Below are positions 5,973 through 6,003 of a DNA stretch of 6,003 bases, in pieces. The DNA is from RPQK01 sp041946865 (GTDB taxonomy: Bacteria > Acidobacteriota > UBA6911 > RPQK01): assembly GCA_041946865.1 (NCBI GenBank), contig JBHGBF010000294.1, positions 1-6,003 of the forward strand, read 5' to 3'. The notes beneath the pieces are model-generated. The model had not been told where the DNA came from and did no database searches. It worked only from the letters and a program-made list of their open reading frames with translations. The position numbers and the translations under genes are program-made. Each line of letters begins with the position of its first letter. Within the stretch, counting starts at the first letter, position 1.

Positions 5973-5998
5973 GTAAACATGGTTTACGCCGAAGGCGT
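5973..5998. repeat. Overlapping triloop hairpins, probable start of a second repeat copy
   Basis: GTAAAC (5973-5978) pairs with GTTTAC (5982-5987) around ATG. Overlapping it, ACGCC (5986-5990) pairs with GGCGT (5994-5998) around GAA. The 13-nt core of the second hairpin is identical to 4619-4631 in the composite element. The window ends just after, so only the edge of a possible second copy is visible. Confidence 0.5.
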
Positions 5999-6003
5999 CA
6001 GGC

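Overview
The window is GC-rich bacterial chromosome (roughly 60% by eye). It carries four intact metabolic genes separated by hairpin-rich intergenic DNA. The best guess for the source is a member of the Verrucomicrobiota/Planctomycetota (PVC) group. The reasons are a Tat-exported Gfo/Idh/MocA oxidoreductase of the kind found in many copies there, and palindromic intergenic repeats of the style I associate with those genomes. This assignment is inference; there is no rRNA or other phylogenetic marker in the window.

Layout. Positions 1-184 are non-coding and begin with a tight palindrome. Positions 185-1522 (minus strand) encode a Tat-signal Gfo/Idh/MocA-family NAD(P)-dependent oxidoreductase of 445 aa. 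Positions 1523-1852 are the divergent intergenic region, with an AT-rich patch and a good sigma70-like promoter pointing right. Positions 1853-2851 (plus) encode a D-2-hydroxyacid dehydrogenase of the CtBP-like subgroup. Positions 2928-4250 (plus) encode a class III PLP-dependent aminotransferase with an unusual four-cysteine segment. Positions 4251-4699 are intergenic and packed with hairpins, including a composite palindromic repeat whose two 30-nt arms match at 29 positions. Positions 4700-5920 (plus) encode an M20-family metallohydrolase (ArgE/DapE-like deacylase or peptidase), probably started at TTG. The last about 30 nt start another hairpin sharing a 13-nt core with the composite repeat.

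How the genes may work together. The dehydrogenase and aminotransferase are 76 nt apart on one strand and are probably co-transcribed. The M20 hydrolase follows on the same strand, but a terminator-like hairpin and the repeat element lie between. A hydroxyacid/oxoacid reductase, an aminotransferase and an N-acyl or peptide hydrolase would fit a small amino-acid or N-acyl-amino-acid conversion route. No substrate can be read from the sequence. The divergent oxidoreductase has an export signal and probably acts outside the cytoplasm on sugar-like substrates, so it may be unrelated to the other three.

I found no mobile-element gene, CRISPR array, tRNA or rRNA. The least explained items are the composite hairpin repeat, the cysteine cluster in the aminotransferase, and the eukaryotic-CtBP-like active-site motif in the dehydrogenase.
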